DNA of 64,000 nucleotides, from the NCBI GenBank assembly GCA_040506195.1, contig JBEVXH010000004.1, positions 186,001-250,000 on the forward strand, read 5' to 3'. A program made the translations under genes and the position numbers. Shown here piece by piece: positions 43,154-51,394 of this stretch (positions are counted from its first letter, which is position 1; every line of letters begins with the position of its first letter). Origin of the DNA: Thiodiazotropha sp040506195 (GTDB taxonomy: Bacteria > Pseudomonadota > Gammaproteobacteria > Chromatiales > Chromatiaceae). The notes under the pieces were generated by a model. The model saw nothing but the letters and a program-made list of their open reading frames with translations. It ran no database searches and was not told the DNA's origin.

Positions 43154-44710
43154 TCAAACCTCCCGCGTAAAGTTAATCAATGGATGACCTTGCATCTCAT
43201 CAGGTTGAGCCAGTCCCATGATCTTCAGCAGCGTTGGCGATATATCGCCCAAGGCGCCGCCCTCGAGCAGTTCCGCATTGCCTCGGCCAACATAGACCAA
43301 CGGTACCTGATTGGTTGTATGCGCCGTGTGCGGCTGATGGTTTTCATGGTCTTCCATCTGTTCGGAATTACCGTGATCCGCAGTGATCAGCAGTTCGCCG
43401 CCTGCCAGACGAATGGCCTTCAAAACCCTGCCCAGACAATGGTCCAGGGTCTCGATGGCGAGTTTTGCCGCCTCATATTTCCCGGTGTGCCCCACCATGT
43501 CACTATTGGCGTAGTTGCAGATGATGACATCATGTTTGCCATTCCCAATCGCTGTCACCAGATGATCGGTGACCTCCTCGGCGCTCATTTCAGGCTTCAG
43601 ATCATAGGTCGCCACCCTGGGCGACGGCACCAGGATACGCTCCTCCCCGTCAAACGGCCGCTCACGACCGCCATTGAAGAAGAAGGTGACATGGGCATAT
43701 TTCTCCGTCTCGGCCAGTCGCAACTGGCGCAACCCCTGCTTGGAGATGGTTTCACCGAATACATTACGCAACTTTTCCGGAGGGAATGCGACCGGTATCT
43801 CGAAGCGTTTGTGGTAGCGGGTGAGACTGACAAACTCACCCAGGCTGGGACATTGCTTGCGTTCGAAACCCGCAAAGTCCTCCTCGACGAAGGCGCTGGT
43901 CAACTGACGGGCACGGTCTGCCCGGTAGTTGAGAAAAAACACCACATCGCCATCGCCAATGGTTACCCGTTCCTCCCCGGCTGGCAGGATAGCTGTAGTC
44001 TTGACAAACTCATCACTCTCTCCCCGCTCATAGGCCTCAAGCAAGCCTTGTCGGGCATCTTCCACCTGATAATTCGCCTTGCCCGCCACAAGCAAATCGT
44101 AGGCCTCTTCGGTTCGATCCCAGCGGTTGTCTCGATCCATGGCGTAGTAGCGACCGGTAAGAGTTGCGATCCGTCCTCTGCCCAATTCGGCAAAAACAGT
44201 GTTTGCCGCAATGATCGAAGCCTCGGCACTCTTTGGCGGGGTATCCCTTCCATCCAGAAAGGCATGCAGATAGACATGTTCCGCCCCCCGCTCAACGGCC
44301 AGCTTGATCATGGCATGAATATGATCCTCGTGGCTATGTACGCCACCGGGAGAGAGGAGCCCCATGATATGTATCGATTTTTGCCTGGCGATTGCCTTGT
44401 CAACCGCTTCAGTGAGGGTCTTGTTAGTGAAAAAGGAGCCCGTCCTGATCGAGCGGCTGACCCGGGTAAACTCCTGATAGACCACCCGTCCAGCCCCCAG
44501 GTTGAGATGGCCCACTTCAGAGTTGCCCATCTGCCCTCCCGGGAGACCGACAGAGGCCCCGGATGTATTGATAAGGGTGTGGGGCTGCTCACGCCAAAGG
44601 CGATCCCAAACCGGCGTAACTGCATTGTCAATGGCGTTGGATTCTGTGTCCTCGCTATAACCCCAGCCATCAAGGATGATCAGGGCAACCGGTTTGGGTC
44701 TCTCCGTCAT
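43154..44710 (-). CDS. gpmI: 2,3-bisphosphoglycerate-independent phosphoglycerate mutase
   Basis: Mn-dependent glycolytic enzyme, 518 residues from MTERPKPVALIILDGWGYSE. The catalytic Ser lies in GQMGNSEVGHLNLGAGR, with HAFLDGRDTPP, NYRADRARQLT, NYANSDMVGHTG and ITADHGNSEQM forming the two metal sites. An upstream in-frame start (44755) lacks family support. First gene of gpmI-envC-ctp-yibQ. Confidence 0.96.
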   Translation of the reverse strand: MTERPKPVALIILDGWGYSEDTESNAIDNAVTPVWDRLWREQPHTLINTSGASVGLPGGQMGNSEVGHLNLGAGRVVYQEFTRVSRSIRTGSFFTNKTLTEAVDKAIARQKSIHIMGLLSPGGVHSHEDHIHAMIKLAVERGAEHVYLHAFLDGRDTPPKSAEASIIAANTVFAELGRGRIATLTGRYYAMDRDNRWDRTEEAYDLLVAGKANYQVEDARQGLLEAYERGESDEFVKTTAILPAGEERVTIGDGDVVFFLNYRADRARQLTSAFVEEDFAGFERKQCPSLGEFVSLTRYHKRFEIPVAFPPEKLRNVFGETISKQGLRQLRLAETEKYAHVTFFFNGGRERPFDGEERILVPSPRVATYDLKPEMSAEEVTDHLVTAIGNGKHDVIICNYANSDMVGHTGKYEAAKLAIETLDHCLGRVLKAIRLAGGELLITADHGNSEQMEDHENHQPHTAHTTNQVPLVYVGRGNAELLEGGALGDISPTLLKIMGLAQPDEMQGHPLINFTREV

Positions 44711-44888
44711 TGTTTGTTCTCTAAAATATCTACTGCTCAAGATTAGGCCAATCATCCATTAAATCACCAATCCCCGAAGCAAGCCAGAATCCACGGGAAG
44801 TCGGGATTAGCATGCCAGAATCGCACACTGATTAACCGGTGAATATAAAGGGGTTCTCATTCGGCGGAAAAACAGCGTATTATTGTAT

Positions 44889-44986
44889 TAGGGCCTGTTA
44901 ACATTAATCTGACGGGCTCTGTCGCGCCTTGATTGGCGCTTTTTCAGGCACAACAGGGTGCATTGGATTAGTGTCAACAGGCCCTA
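44889..44986 (+). mobile_element. 98-bp MITE-like inverted-repeat element with internal terminator-like hairpin
   Basis: Both ends begin TAGGGCCTGTT when read inwards; over 21 bases the left end and the reverse complement of the right end differ at only two positions. The outermost TA at each side could be a TA target duplication. Inside, GCGCC-TTGATT-GGCGC followed by TTTTT (44924-44944) forms a terminator-like hairpin on the plus strand. No coding capacity. A second, worn copy is at 21966-22062 in the opposite orientation, and solo ends occur at 949, 10095 and 41823. It lies between gpmI and the arsR-type gene. Confidence 0.8.
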
Positions 44987-45010
44987 GTTACTGGTAAAAA
45001 GGCTGGTTTC

Positions 45011-45370
45011 ATGGAAAACAAATACGACAAAAGCACCCAACCCCTCAATCTTCAGGAGACAGAGGGGATGGAAAATCTATTTGCCACCGATGAGGACGTC
45101 GACCGTGCTTCGCGCTCACTCAAGGCCATGTCCCATCCTCTGCGTCTGAAAATCCTTTGTACCCTGGGCGGCCAGGAAGTGAGCGTACAGGATATTGTGG
45201 AGCAGGTAGGCACTTCACAGAGTAATATCTCTCAGCATCTTGCCATACTACGGGATAAGGGCATCCTCGCATCCCGAAAAGACGCCAATCGCGTCTATTA
45301 CCGGGTCAGCGATTTTCGAACCCTTAAACTGATCGGGATGATGCGCGAGGTCTTCTGCACACACAGCTGA
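45011..45370 (+). CDS. ArsR-family repressor, BigR/SqrR-like persulfide sensor
   Basis: A 119-residue winged-helix repressor: SHPLRLKILCTLG, the recognition helix region TSQSNISQHLAILRDKGIL and the wing RKDANRVYYRVS. Its only cysteines are Cys50 and Cys116. Their spacing of 66 equals that of the two cysteines in SqrR (41/107) and BigR (42/108), which form a tetrasulfide bridge with persulfides and release DNA. No metal-site Cys pair of ArsR/SmtB type is present. The rhodanese gene downstream supports a sulfide/sulfane-sulfur role. Function inferred, not shown. Confidence 0.82.
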   Translation: MENKYDKSTQPLNLQETEGMENLFATDEDVDRASRSLKAMSHPLRLKILCTLGGQEVSVQDIVEQVGTSQSNISQHLAILRDKGILASRKDANRVYYRVSDFRTLKLIGMMREVFCTHS

Positions 45371-45525
45371 AGGCTGATTCTGTCCATTCCCGCCCCGGGC
45401 GGGCTGTCGCTGACTAAAGATACCGAATCAATTCTCATGGTTATCGGCAATCAGCCCTTAACCCTACTGCCCTCCTGTTATAAACTCTCCCCCCTTTGAT
45501 AGAATAATCTGCATAAGAGGCACCA

Positions 45526-45948
45526 ATGCAACAGCTCATCGAATTCACGATGAATCACTGGATACTCGTCCTTACGTTTGTCGCAGTGGCCGGATTCCTG
45601 ATATTCAACCTGCTTCTCGGTGACAAAAACGCCGTCGACCCCGTCGCCGCCACTGAGCTGATCAACCATCAGGATGCCGTGGTGGTGGATGTAAGACCGG
45701 CAGCCGACTTCAACAAGGGTCATATCATCAATGCGATCAGCATACCCAGTAACGGCTTCGCCAATCAGATAGGTGTGCTCAATAAATATAAGGAGAAACC
45801 GATAATTATCAGCTGTCGCTCCGGCGCCCAGTCCTCTGCAGCCACTGTACAACTGAAAAAAGCCGGATTCGAACAAGTCTACAACCTGAAAGGGGGTATA
45901 CTTGCCTGGCAAAGTGCGAATCTTCCCATTACCCGGAAATCCAAGTAG
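45526..45948 (+). CDS. yibN: Membrane-anchored rhodanese (YibN-like)
   Basis: 140 residues: an N-terminal transmembrane helix (HWILVLTFVAVAGFLIFNLLL) and one rhodanese domain with active loop CRSGAQSS (catalytic Cys about residue 105). It is the counterpart of E. coli yibN, which also lies upstream of secB and gpsA. It probably handles sulfane sulfur at the membrane. The grxC gene found between yibN and secB in E. coli is absent. Confidence 0.9.
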   Translation: MQQLIEFTMNHWILVLTFVAVAGFLIFNLLLGDKNAVDPVAATELINHQDAVVVDVRPAADFNKGHIINAISIPSNGFANQIGVLNKYKEKPIIISCRSGAQSSAATVQLKKAGFEQVYNLKGGILAWQSANLPITRKSK

Positions 45949-45970
45949 CCCCACCTCATAGGAAGCAGTC

Positions 45971-46459
45971 ATGACAGATGCCAAACAAGACGAACAGAAT
46001 CGAGAATTCGCCCTGCAGCGAATCTATACCAAGGATATCTCATTCGAAACACCAAACACGCCGGCGGTTTTCCAGCAAGAGTGGAAACCGGAGACCGGCG
46101 TAAACCTCAACACTGAGGTAAACAAACTCACTGACACCGCGTATGAAGTGACACTCTCCGTCACGGTGACCACTAAGGTGGGAGACAACACGGCCTACCT
46201 GGTAGAAGTCAAGCAGGCGGGAATATTCAGCATCACAGGCTTTCCCGACCAGGAGATGGGTCCGCTGCTTGGCGCCTACTGCCCGAATCAGCTTTTCCCC
46301 TTCGTACGCGAGGCCATCTCCGACATTGTAATGAAGGGAAGTTTCCCGCAGTTGGTGCTGCAACCGGTCAATTTCGATATGTTGTATGCCCAGCATCAAC
46401 AGGAGCTGGCGAAAAAGGCGCAGGCCCAGGCCCAGGCCGAGAGCGAAGCCCAACACTAA
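45971..46459 (+). CDS. secB: Protein-export chaperone SecB
   Basis: 162-residue homotetrameric chaperone of the Sec pathway: FALQRIYTKDISFETPNTPAVFQ, VTVTTKVGDNTAYLVEVKQAGIF and LLGAYCPNQLFPFVREAISD are diagnostic. The C-terminal tail is Ala/Gln-rich. Ribosome site AGGAAGC. Followed by gpsA. Confidence 0.97.
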   Translation: MTDAKQDEQNREFALQRIYTKDISFETPNTPAVFQQEWKPETGVNLNTEVNKLTDTAYEVTLSVTVTTKVGDNTAYLVEVKQAGIFSITGFPDQEMGPLLGAYCPNQLFPFVREAISDIVMKGSFPQLVLQPVNFDMLYAQHQQELAKKAQAQAQAESEAQH

Positions 46460-46513
46460 GCCGAATGGTTGCTTGGCAACAGGCCCTTATGAACTTGAAG
46501 CGAATTCAGCACC

Positions 46514-47524
46514 ATGGATGAGCCTAATAACACAGCCATCGCGGTACTCGGGGCCGGGTCCTGGGGGACGGCCCTGGCCATACTGCTCAGCGGCAACGGC
46601 CACAGGGTCAGTCTATGGGGGCATCTGCAAGAGGAGATCGAGGCGCTGATCCGGGACCGGGAAAACAAGCAATACCTCCCGGGGGTTGAGTTTCCACCGT
46701 TGCTTCATCCTGAAACCGCACTGCACAAGGCCTTACACGGCGCATCAGAGATCCTTATCGCCGTACCCAGCCACGCCTTTCAAAGCGTTGCCTCCGACAT
46801 AGCCCCCTTACTGCAGGCCCAGCCCGGTATCACCTGGGCAACCAAGGGTTTTGAGCCGGGAACGCAGCGGCTTTTAAGCGAGGTGGCCGCCGAACGGCTG
46901 CCCGGACGAGAGCTGGCTGTCATCTCCGGACCGACCTTCGCCGGCGAGGTGGCAAGGGGATTACCCACCGCCGTCACTGTTGCGGCCACCACAACCGAAC
47001 ACGCGGAACGCATTGCCGAACGCCTCCACGCCCCCTGGTTTCGCGCCTATACCAGCGATGACCTGGTCGGGGTACAGGTAGGCGGCGCCAGTAAAAACGT
47101 CCTCGCCATTGCGGCCGGTATCGCCGACGGACTCGGCTTTGGCGCCAACACCAGGGCTGCATTGATCACGCGCGGGCTGACTGAGATCATGCGGCTGGGC
47201 CTCAAGCTCGGCGGCAGGCAGGAGACCTTCATGGGGCTTGCCGGACTGGGTGATCTGGTATTGACCTGCACCGACAACCAATCCCGCAATCGCCGCATGG
47301 GCCTGGCCCTTGCCGAGGGTCTCTCCCTGGAACTGGCCCGGGTGAGGATCGGACAGGAGGTGGAAGGGGTGCACGCGGCCCAGGAAGTCTACGCCCTGTC
47401 ACAGAGACATGGTGTGGAGATGCCGATATCCGAGCAGGTCTACCGGGTGCTGTATGAGGGATTGGCGCCTAAAGAGGCCGTGCACAATCTACTGGAGAGG
47501 CGGCAAAAGGCCGAGGGTCTGTGA
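46514..47524 (+). CDS. gpsA: Glycerol-3-phosphate dehydrogenase [NAD(P)+]
   Basis: 336-residue enzyme making sn-glycerol-3-phosphate for phospholipids. NAD-binding loop VLGAGSWGTALA (10-21), ISGPTFAGEVA, catalytic Lys region GGASKNVLAIAAGIADGLG and GLAGLGDLVLTCTDNQSRNRR. In E. coli cysE follows; here a PEP-CTERM-type gene does. Confidence 0.97.
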   Translation: MDEPNNTAIAVLGAGSWGTALAILLSGNGHRVSLWGHLQEEIEALIRDRENKQYLPGVEFPPLLHPETALHKALHGASEILIAVPSHAFQSVASDIAPLLQAQPGITWATKGFEPGTQRLLSEVAAERLPGRELAVISGPTFAGEVARGLPTAVTVAATTTEHAERIAERLHAPWFRAYTSDDLVGVQVGGASKNVLAIAAGIADGLGFGANTRAALITRGLTEIMRLGLKLGGRQETFMGLAGLGDLVLTCTDNQSRNRRMGLALAEGLSLELARVRIGQEVEGVHAAQEVYALSQRHGVEMPISEQVYRVLYEGLAPKEAVHNLLERRQKAEGL

Positions 47525-47847
47525 TTCAAAGCCTCAGCATGAGCGACCCACCTCTCAAAATGGTGAAGACCAATCCCGCCGACGGAAATAAATTCCCACA
47601 TCATTGATCCAAATCATTGCGCTTTCCAGCAACATAAAATAGGTTTCCCAATCGTGGGATATAGTATCCCACTCAAAGGAATAAACAATATATATGCCAG
47701 GGAGAGGTACCCATCGATCACTAGCTCACAAACCCGCACCTCTACCCGAATATATGATACGTAGATTCTGTGTTGGGTGCTTCGCAGCGCTTAACGGCAG
47801 GATTCTATGGATGAGTCGTCTGTAGACATAACGAAAAGGAGAGGGCC
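47525..47847 (+). promoter_or_regulatory. Regulatory gap with FNR-like box and 8-bp palindrome
   Basis: 323 gene-free bases. TTGATCCAAATCAT (47604-47617) matches the FNR box TTGAT-N4-ATCAA at nine of ten positions. Fifty bases on, GTGGGATA-TAG-TATCCCAC (47654-47672) is an exact 8-bp inverted repeat with no U-tract, an operator candidate. The PEP-CTERM-type gene starts at 47848, about 175 bases further, so it is the likely target. A good ribosome site (AAAAGGAGA) precedes it. Confidence 0.45.
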
Positions 47848-48426
47848 ATGCATCGTAAAATAAATGCGCCATTGATGTTTCTGCTCGCCATCCTGGGACT
47901 GATCACAGTCACCGGGTCCGCCAATGCCGCAATTCTCAACTTCAGTTCAGGGTCATTCCTCGACAGACCGCCCGGCACCGGGCTGGACTACTATACCCAG
48001 GATGGTTACATCGTCGAGATCGCTGACCCTGGGCACAACACAAATATGGGGGCCTGCCCTGGCAGATGGTGTTTCGATAATCTATGGGGAGTACCCGCCG
48101 AGACGACTTTTCTCACTCGCGCCGACGGTAGCGCATTCAATCTCACCAGTCTGCAGGTCTTTCAAAGCGCACAAGGCCTGAACTTCACCGCCGATGGAGG
48201 AGCCTTCCTGAACTCCACGGATTTGGGTGCCATCACCTTCGGGCCGGAGTTTCAAGACATCACCCTGTTACGGATCGACATTCCTTGCGGAGGACCCGGG
48301 GCAAGTTGTCGAGTAACCCTCGATAATATTGACGTCAATCCTGTTCCCATCCCCGCTGCAATCTGGCTTTTTGGATCTGGGTTTGTGGGATTGTTTGGGC
48401 TTTCCCACAAACGAAGGATGACGTAG
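47848..48426 (+). CDS. Exported protein with PEP-CTERM/VPLPA-type sorting tail
   Basis: 192 residues: signal peptide (LMFLLAILGLITVTGSANA), a beta-rich body with two Cys pairs (GACPGRWC; PCGGPGASC) and a C-terminal sorting signal made of VPIPAAIWLFGSGFVGLFG plus a basic end (HKRRM). Such tails are cut and processed by exosortase during delivery to the surface or matrix. No exosortase gene lies in this window, so it must be elsewhere if the tail is used. The body is not recognised. Confidence 0.85.
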   Translation: MHRKINAPLMFLLAILGLITVTGSANAAILNFSSGSFLDRPPGTGLDYYTQDGYIVEIADPGHNTNMGACPGRWCFDNLWGVPAETTFLTRADGSAFNLTSLQVFQSAQGLNFTADGGAFLNSTDLGAITFGPEFQDITLLRIDIPCGGPGASCRVTLDNIDVNPVPIPAAIWLFGSGFVGLFGLSHKRRMT

Positions 48427-48646
48427 TCATGACGGCATAGACAGGGAATTAAAATGCCCTATCCCTTCTTCCCTGGAATGTCATTGTAATATCGAGTGCA
48501 GGGTGAGGCATCCGGCAGGAAAAAGCAGCTGTCGCCTACAGAGCCGGCGTCTCATTCTGCGCTCGAGCAGAAGTGTGCCAAACCCCATCAGTCAGCCAGC
48601 TCAATGCCGAACGAAGCGCCAAGGCGTCAACCGAGCTGCTACCCAC

Positions 48647-49111
48647 TTATCCTCCACCCTCGAAGCCCGCCTGGCGCCAGGCCTCATAGAGAATCAACGA
48701 GACCGCGTTGGAGAGATTCAAGCTACGACTGTGCGGTAACATGGGAATGCGGATACGTTGAGTCGGTTCCAGTCCGCCCAGCACATTCGTCGGCAGGCCC
48801 CGGCTCTCCGGGCCGAACAACAGCGCATCGCCGGACGAAAAGGCCACATCCGCATAACAGCGCTGCGCCTTGGTGGTGCAGGCATAGAGATTTTTCGGCG
48901 CAACCCTTTCCATAAACGCCTCGATGGTCTCATACTCCCCGATATCGGCCCACTCCCGGTAATCGAGCCCGGCCCGTCGCAGCCTTTTATCATCCAGATC
49001 GAAACCCAGGGGGTGAATCAGATGCAATTTGCTGCCACTATTGGCGCACAGGCGTATTATATTACCTGTATTCGGTGGAATTTCCGGCTCGTAGAGCACA
49101 ACATGGAACAC
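48647..49111 (-). CDS. trmL: tRNA (cytidine/uridine-34-2'-O)-methyltransferase TrmL
   Basis: A 154-residue SPOUT methyltransferase: FHVVLYEPEIPPNTGNIIRLC at the N-terminus, then LLFGPESRGLP and the knot segment RIPMLPHSRSLNLSNAVSLILYEAWRQ. It starts with GTG, the only start giving the family N-terminus, with a GAGGAG ribosome site unusually close. Divergent from pyrD. Confidence 0.94.
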   Translation of the reverse strand: MFHVVLYEPEIPPNTGNIIRLCANSGSKLHLIHPLGFDLDDKRLRRAGLDYREWADIGEYETIEAFMERVAPKNLYACTTKAQRCYADVAFSSGDALLFGPESRGLPTNVLGGLEPTQRIRIPMLPHSRSLNLSNAVSLILYEAWRQAGFEGGG

Positions 49112-49146
49112 TCCTCACCCCCCGGCTGGAGAAACAGAATAGATTG

Positions 49147-50115
49147 ATGAACAATAGCGGCCCTTCAACCCTGCAGACTGCGTTCTGTGGACTTAAATTC
49201 AATACCCCCATTGTACTGCTCTCAGGATGTGTCGGTTTCGGCGAAGAGTACACAAGGGTGAGCGGTTTCAGCAATCGGGATGCCGGCGCCGTCTGCCTCA
49301 AAGGGACCACCCTGGAGCCGCGCCTGGGCAACCGGCCCCATCGACTCTATGAAACACCGGATGGCATGTTGAATGCAATCGGACTGCAGAATCCCGGTGT
49401 CGATCATGTCATCAATGAGATTCTTCCCTCCCTCGATTTCACAGAGACCCGTTTCATCGCCAACGTCTCCGGCTCCACGGTGGAAGAGTATTTTGAAGTC
49501 ACCCGGCGTTTTGACGACTCACCCATCGATGCCATAGAGATCAATATCTCATGTCCCAACGTCAAGCAGGGCGGTGTCGCCTTCGGTAACGACCCGGCGA
49601 TGTCGGCGCGCGTTGTGGAGGCGTGCAGAAAGGCGACACGCAAGCCACTGATCACAAAACTCTCCCCCAATCAGACGGATATAGCCGCCAATGCAAAAGG
49701 GTGTATTGAGGCGGGCAGTGACGCCTTCGCCGTCATCAACACCCTGATGGGCATGGCTATCGATATCGATAGCCGTACCCCTCTGATAGGCAATAATCAG
49801 GGCGGCCTTTCCGGGCCGGCGATAAAACCGGTGGCACTGTTGAAGGTCCATCAGGTCTATCAGGTCTGCCGCGATCACAATATCCCCATCATCGGCCAGG
49901 GGGGGATCGCTTCGGCAGAGGACGCCCTTGAGTTCATGATCGCAGGCGCCAGCGCTGTCGGTGTCGGCACAGCCCTTTTCTATAATCCGTTAATTTGTAA
50001 AACTATCAATACTGGGATAATGCGCTATATGGAACGCCACAAACTGCAGTCAGCCGATCAGCTTGTCGGGACTCTGCAGTTGAACCAACAACCGACCGCA
50101 AAATGTGGTTGCTGA
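49147..50115 (+). CDS. pyrD: Class 1 dihydroorotate dehydrogenase-like protein
   Basis: 322-residue FMN protein. N-terminus TAFCGLKFNTPIVLLSGCVGFGEEY, FMN/substrate segment LQNPGVDHVINEILPSL, the catalytic loop with Cys in IEINISCPNVKQGG (class 1; class 2 enzymes use Ser), TKLSPNQTDI and GQGGIASAEDALEFMIAGASAVGVGTA. Class 1B enzymes need the iron-sulfur subunit PyrK, which is not next to it. Most gammaproteobacteria use the membrane-bound class 2 enzyme, so this may be a second or a replacing gene. Start ATG 49147. Confidence 0.85.
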   Translation: MNNSGPSTLQTAFCGLKFNTPIVLLSGCVGFGEEYTRVSGFSNRDAGAVCLKGTTLEPRLGNRPHRLYETPDGMLNAIGLQNPGVDHVINEILPSLDFTETRFIANVSGSTVEEYFEVTRRFDDSPIDAIEINISCPNVKQGGVAFGNDPAMSARVVEACRKATRKPLITKLSPNQTDIAANAKGCIEAGSDAFAVINTLMGMAIDIDSRTPLIGNNQGGLSGPAIKPVALLKVHQVYQVCRDHNIPIIGQGGIASAEDALEFMIAGASAVGVGTALFYNPLICKTINTGIMRYMERHKLQSADQLVGTLQLNQQPTAKCGC

Positions 50116-50133
50116 AAAAGGATAGTCTTGAGC

Positions 50134-51390
50134 ATGAGTGAGATTGTCGTACACCCCACACCTGAAATCCTGAAAAGGTTTCATCCCCTGGATCAACTCA
50201 ACGACATTCAACTTGAGCTGCTTGGTCGTTCCATACAGATCCATTCAGCCGGGCGGGGGTTTAAGATCCTTGAGCAGGGAGACATCACGCCATTCAGCCT
50301 TTATCTCATCAAAGGCAAGCTACGGCTCCTCTCCACAGACGGCCGGGTCACTGAAATCCTCGATGACTCCCCTCAGGCACAAAGCCCCATAGCCAACCTG
50401 ATTCCCAGGCGCTACACCGTGGAGGCGATGTCGCCAGCGGACTATCTGGTGATCGAAAACAGTCTGCTTGATGGCCTTTTGAATGACGATGAAGGGTTTA
50501 CCGCGACCGAGTTAGGCAGCGATAGCCAAATCGTGGATCCGGTACTTGCCGAGAGCAGGATGACACAGGTTCTGCTCGATGACCTCAATACCAACCGCCT
50601 GGTGTTGCCGAGTCTGCCCGATGTGGCGGTACGTGTTGGCCGGGCTATGCGGGACGAAACGACCAATGCGAGAAAACTGGCCAATATCGTCCAGACCGAT
50701 CCGGCGATTACAACCAAGCTCGTGCGTGCCGCAAACAGTCCCCTCTATGCCGGCGTGACACCGGTCGACTCCTGTGCCGCCGCGATCGTCCGCCTGGGCG
50801 CCGACACGACCCACAAGCTGGTCCTGACTTTCGCGTTGAGAGAGTTGTTCAATACACATTCGAGTATCTTGAAAGAGCAGATGCGCCGGTTGTGGGAGCA
50901 TAGCGTCAAGGTGAGCGCTATCAGTTATGTCCTTGCCAAAATCTCCGGTCGCTTCAACGCCGAGCATGCCCTGCTTGCCGGACTACTGCATGATATCGGC
51001 AACGTGGCGATACTCAGCTACGCGGAAAACTATACCGAGGTCGCCAACGACAATGAAAAGCTGGCGCAGGTGATGCAAGATCTACGTGGCCGCATCGGTA
51101 GCGAGATACTGCGAAATTGGGGCTTCATCGACGACCTGATACTGGTTACGGAAGAGGCGGAAAACTGGTTCCGTGAGCATGAAGGGGAGGGGGATTATGC
51201 TGACCTGGTCATCGTTTCCCAACTGCATACCTATATCGGCAGTGATGAGATGAAGCACCTGCCGACCCTTGATCAGGTCCCTGCCGTAAAGCGGCTCGAC
51301 CTGGGTGAGTTGACACCAAAACTCAGCCTGAAGATCCTGGACAAGGCGGAAGAAAAGATTGCCCGCGCCAAACAGATGTTGACGGCCTGA
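50134..51390 (+). CDS. HDOD-domain signalling protein with N-terminal cNMP-binding-like domain
   Basis: 418 residues. The N-terminal about 130 residues form a cyclic-nucleotide-binding-like beta barrel (FKILEQGDITPFSLYLIKGKLRLLS). The HDOD domain (about 160-370) has LPSLPDVAVRVGRAMRDETTNARKLANIVQTDPAITTKLVRAANSPLY-type sequence and the degenerate HD-like LLHDIGNVAIL. HDOD proteins couple signals to motility, development or c-di-GMP control. The ATG at 50134 is favoured by the spacing from AAGGAT. It lies 18 bases after pyrD. Confidence 0.88.
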   Translation: MSEIVVHPTPEILKRFHPLDQLNDIQLELLGRSIQIHSAGRGFKILEQGDITPFSLYLIKGKLRLLSTDGRVTEILDDSPQAQSPIANLIPRRYTVEAMSPADYLVIENSLLDGLLNDDEGFTATELGSDSQIVDPVLAESRMTQVLLDDLNTNRLVLPSLPDVAVRVGRAMRDETTNARKLANIVQTDPAITTKLVRAANSPLYAGVTPVDSCAAAIVRLGADTTHKLVLTFALRELFNTHSSILKEQMRRLWEHSVKVSAISYVLAKISGRFNAEHALLAGLLHDIGNVAILSYAENYTEVANDNEKLAQVMQDLRGRIGSEILRNWGFIDDLILVTEEAENWFREHEGEGDYADLVIVSQLHTYIGSDEMKHLPTLDQVPAVKRLDLGELTPKLSLKILDKAEEKIARAKQMLTA

Positions 51391-51394
51391 GACC

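Noticed and set aside
43184..44746. A 520-codon open frame opposite gpmI
   Set aside because: It is the antisense shadow of a strongly conserved gene; the translation has no recognisable domain and is rich in His/Gln/Arg as expected of an antisense frame in GC-rich DNA.
45388..45402. Palindrome CCCGCCCCGGGCGGG after the arsR-type gene as a terminator
   Set aside because: The one-base centre cannot form a stable loop and no U-tract follows.
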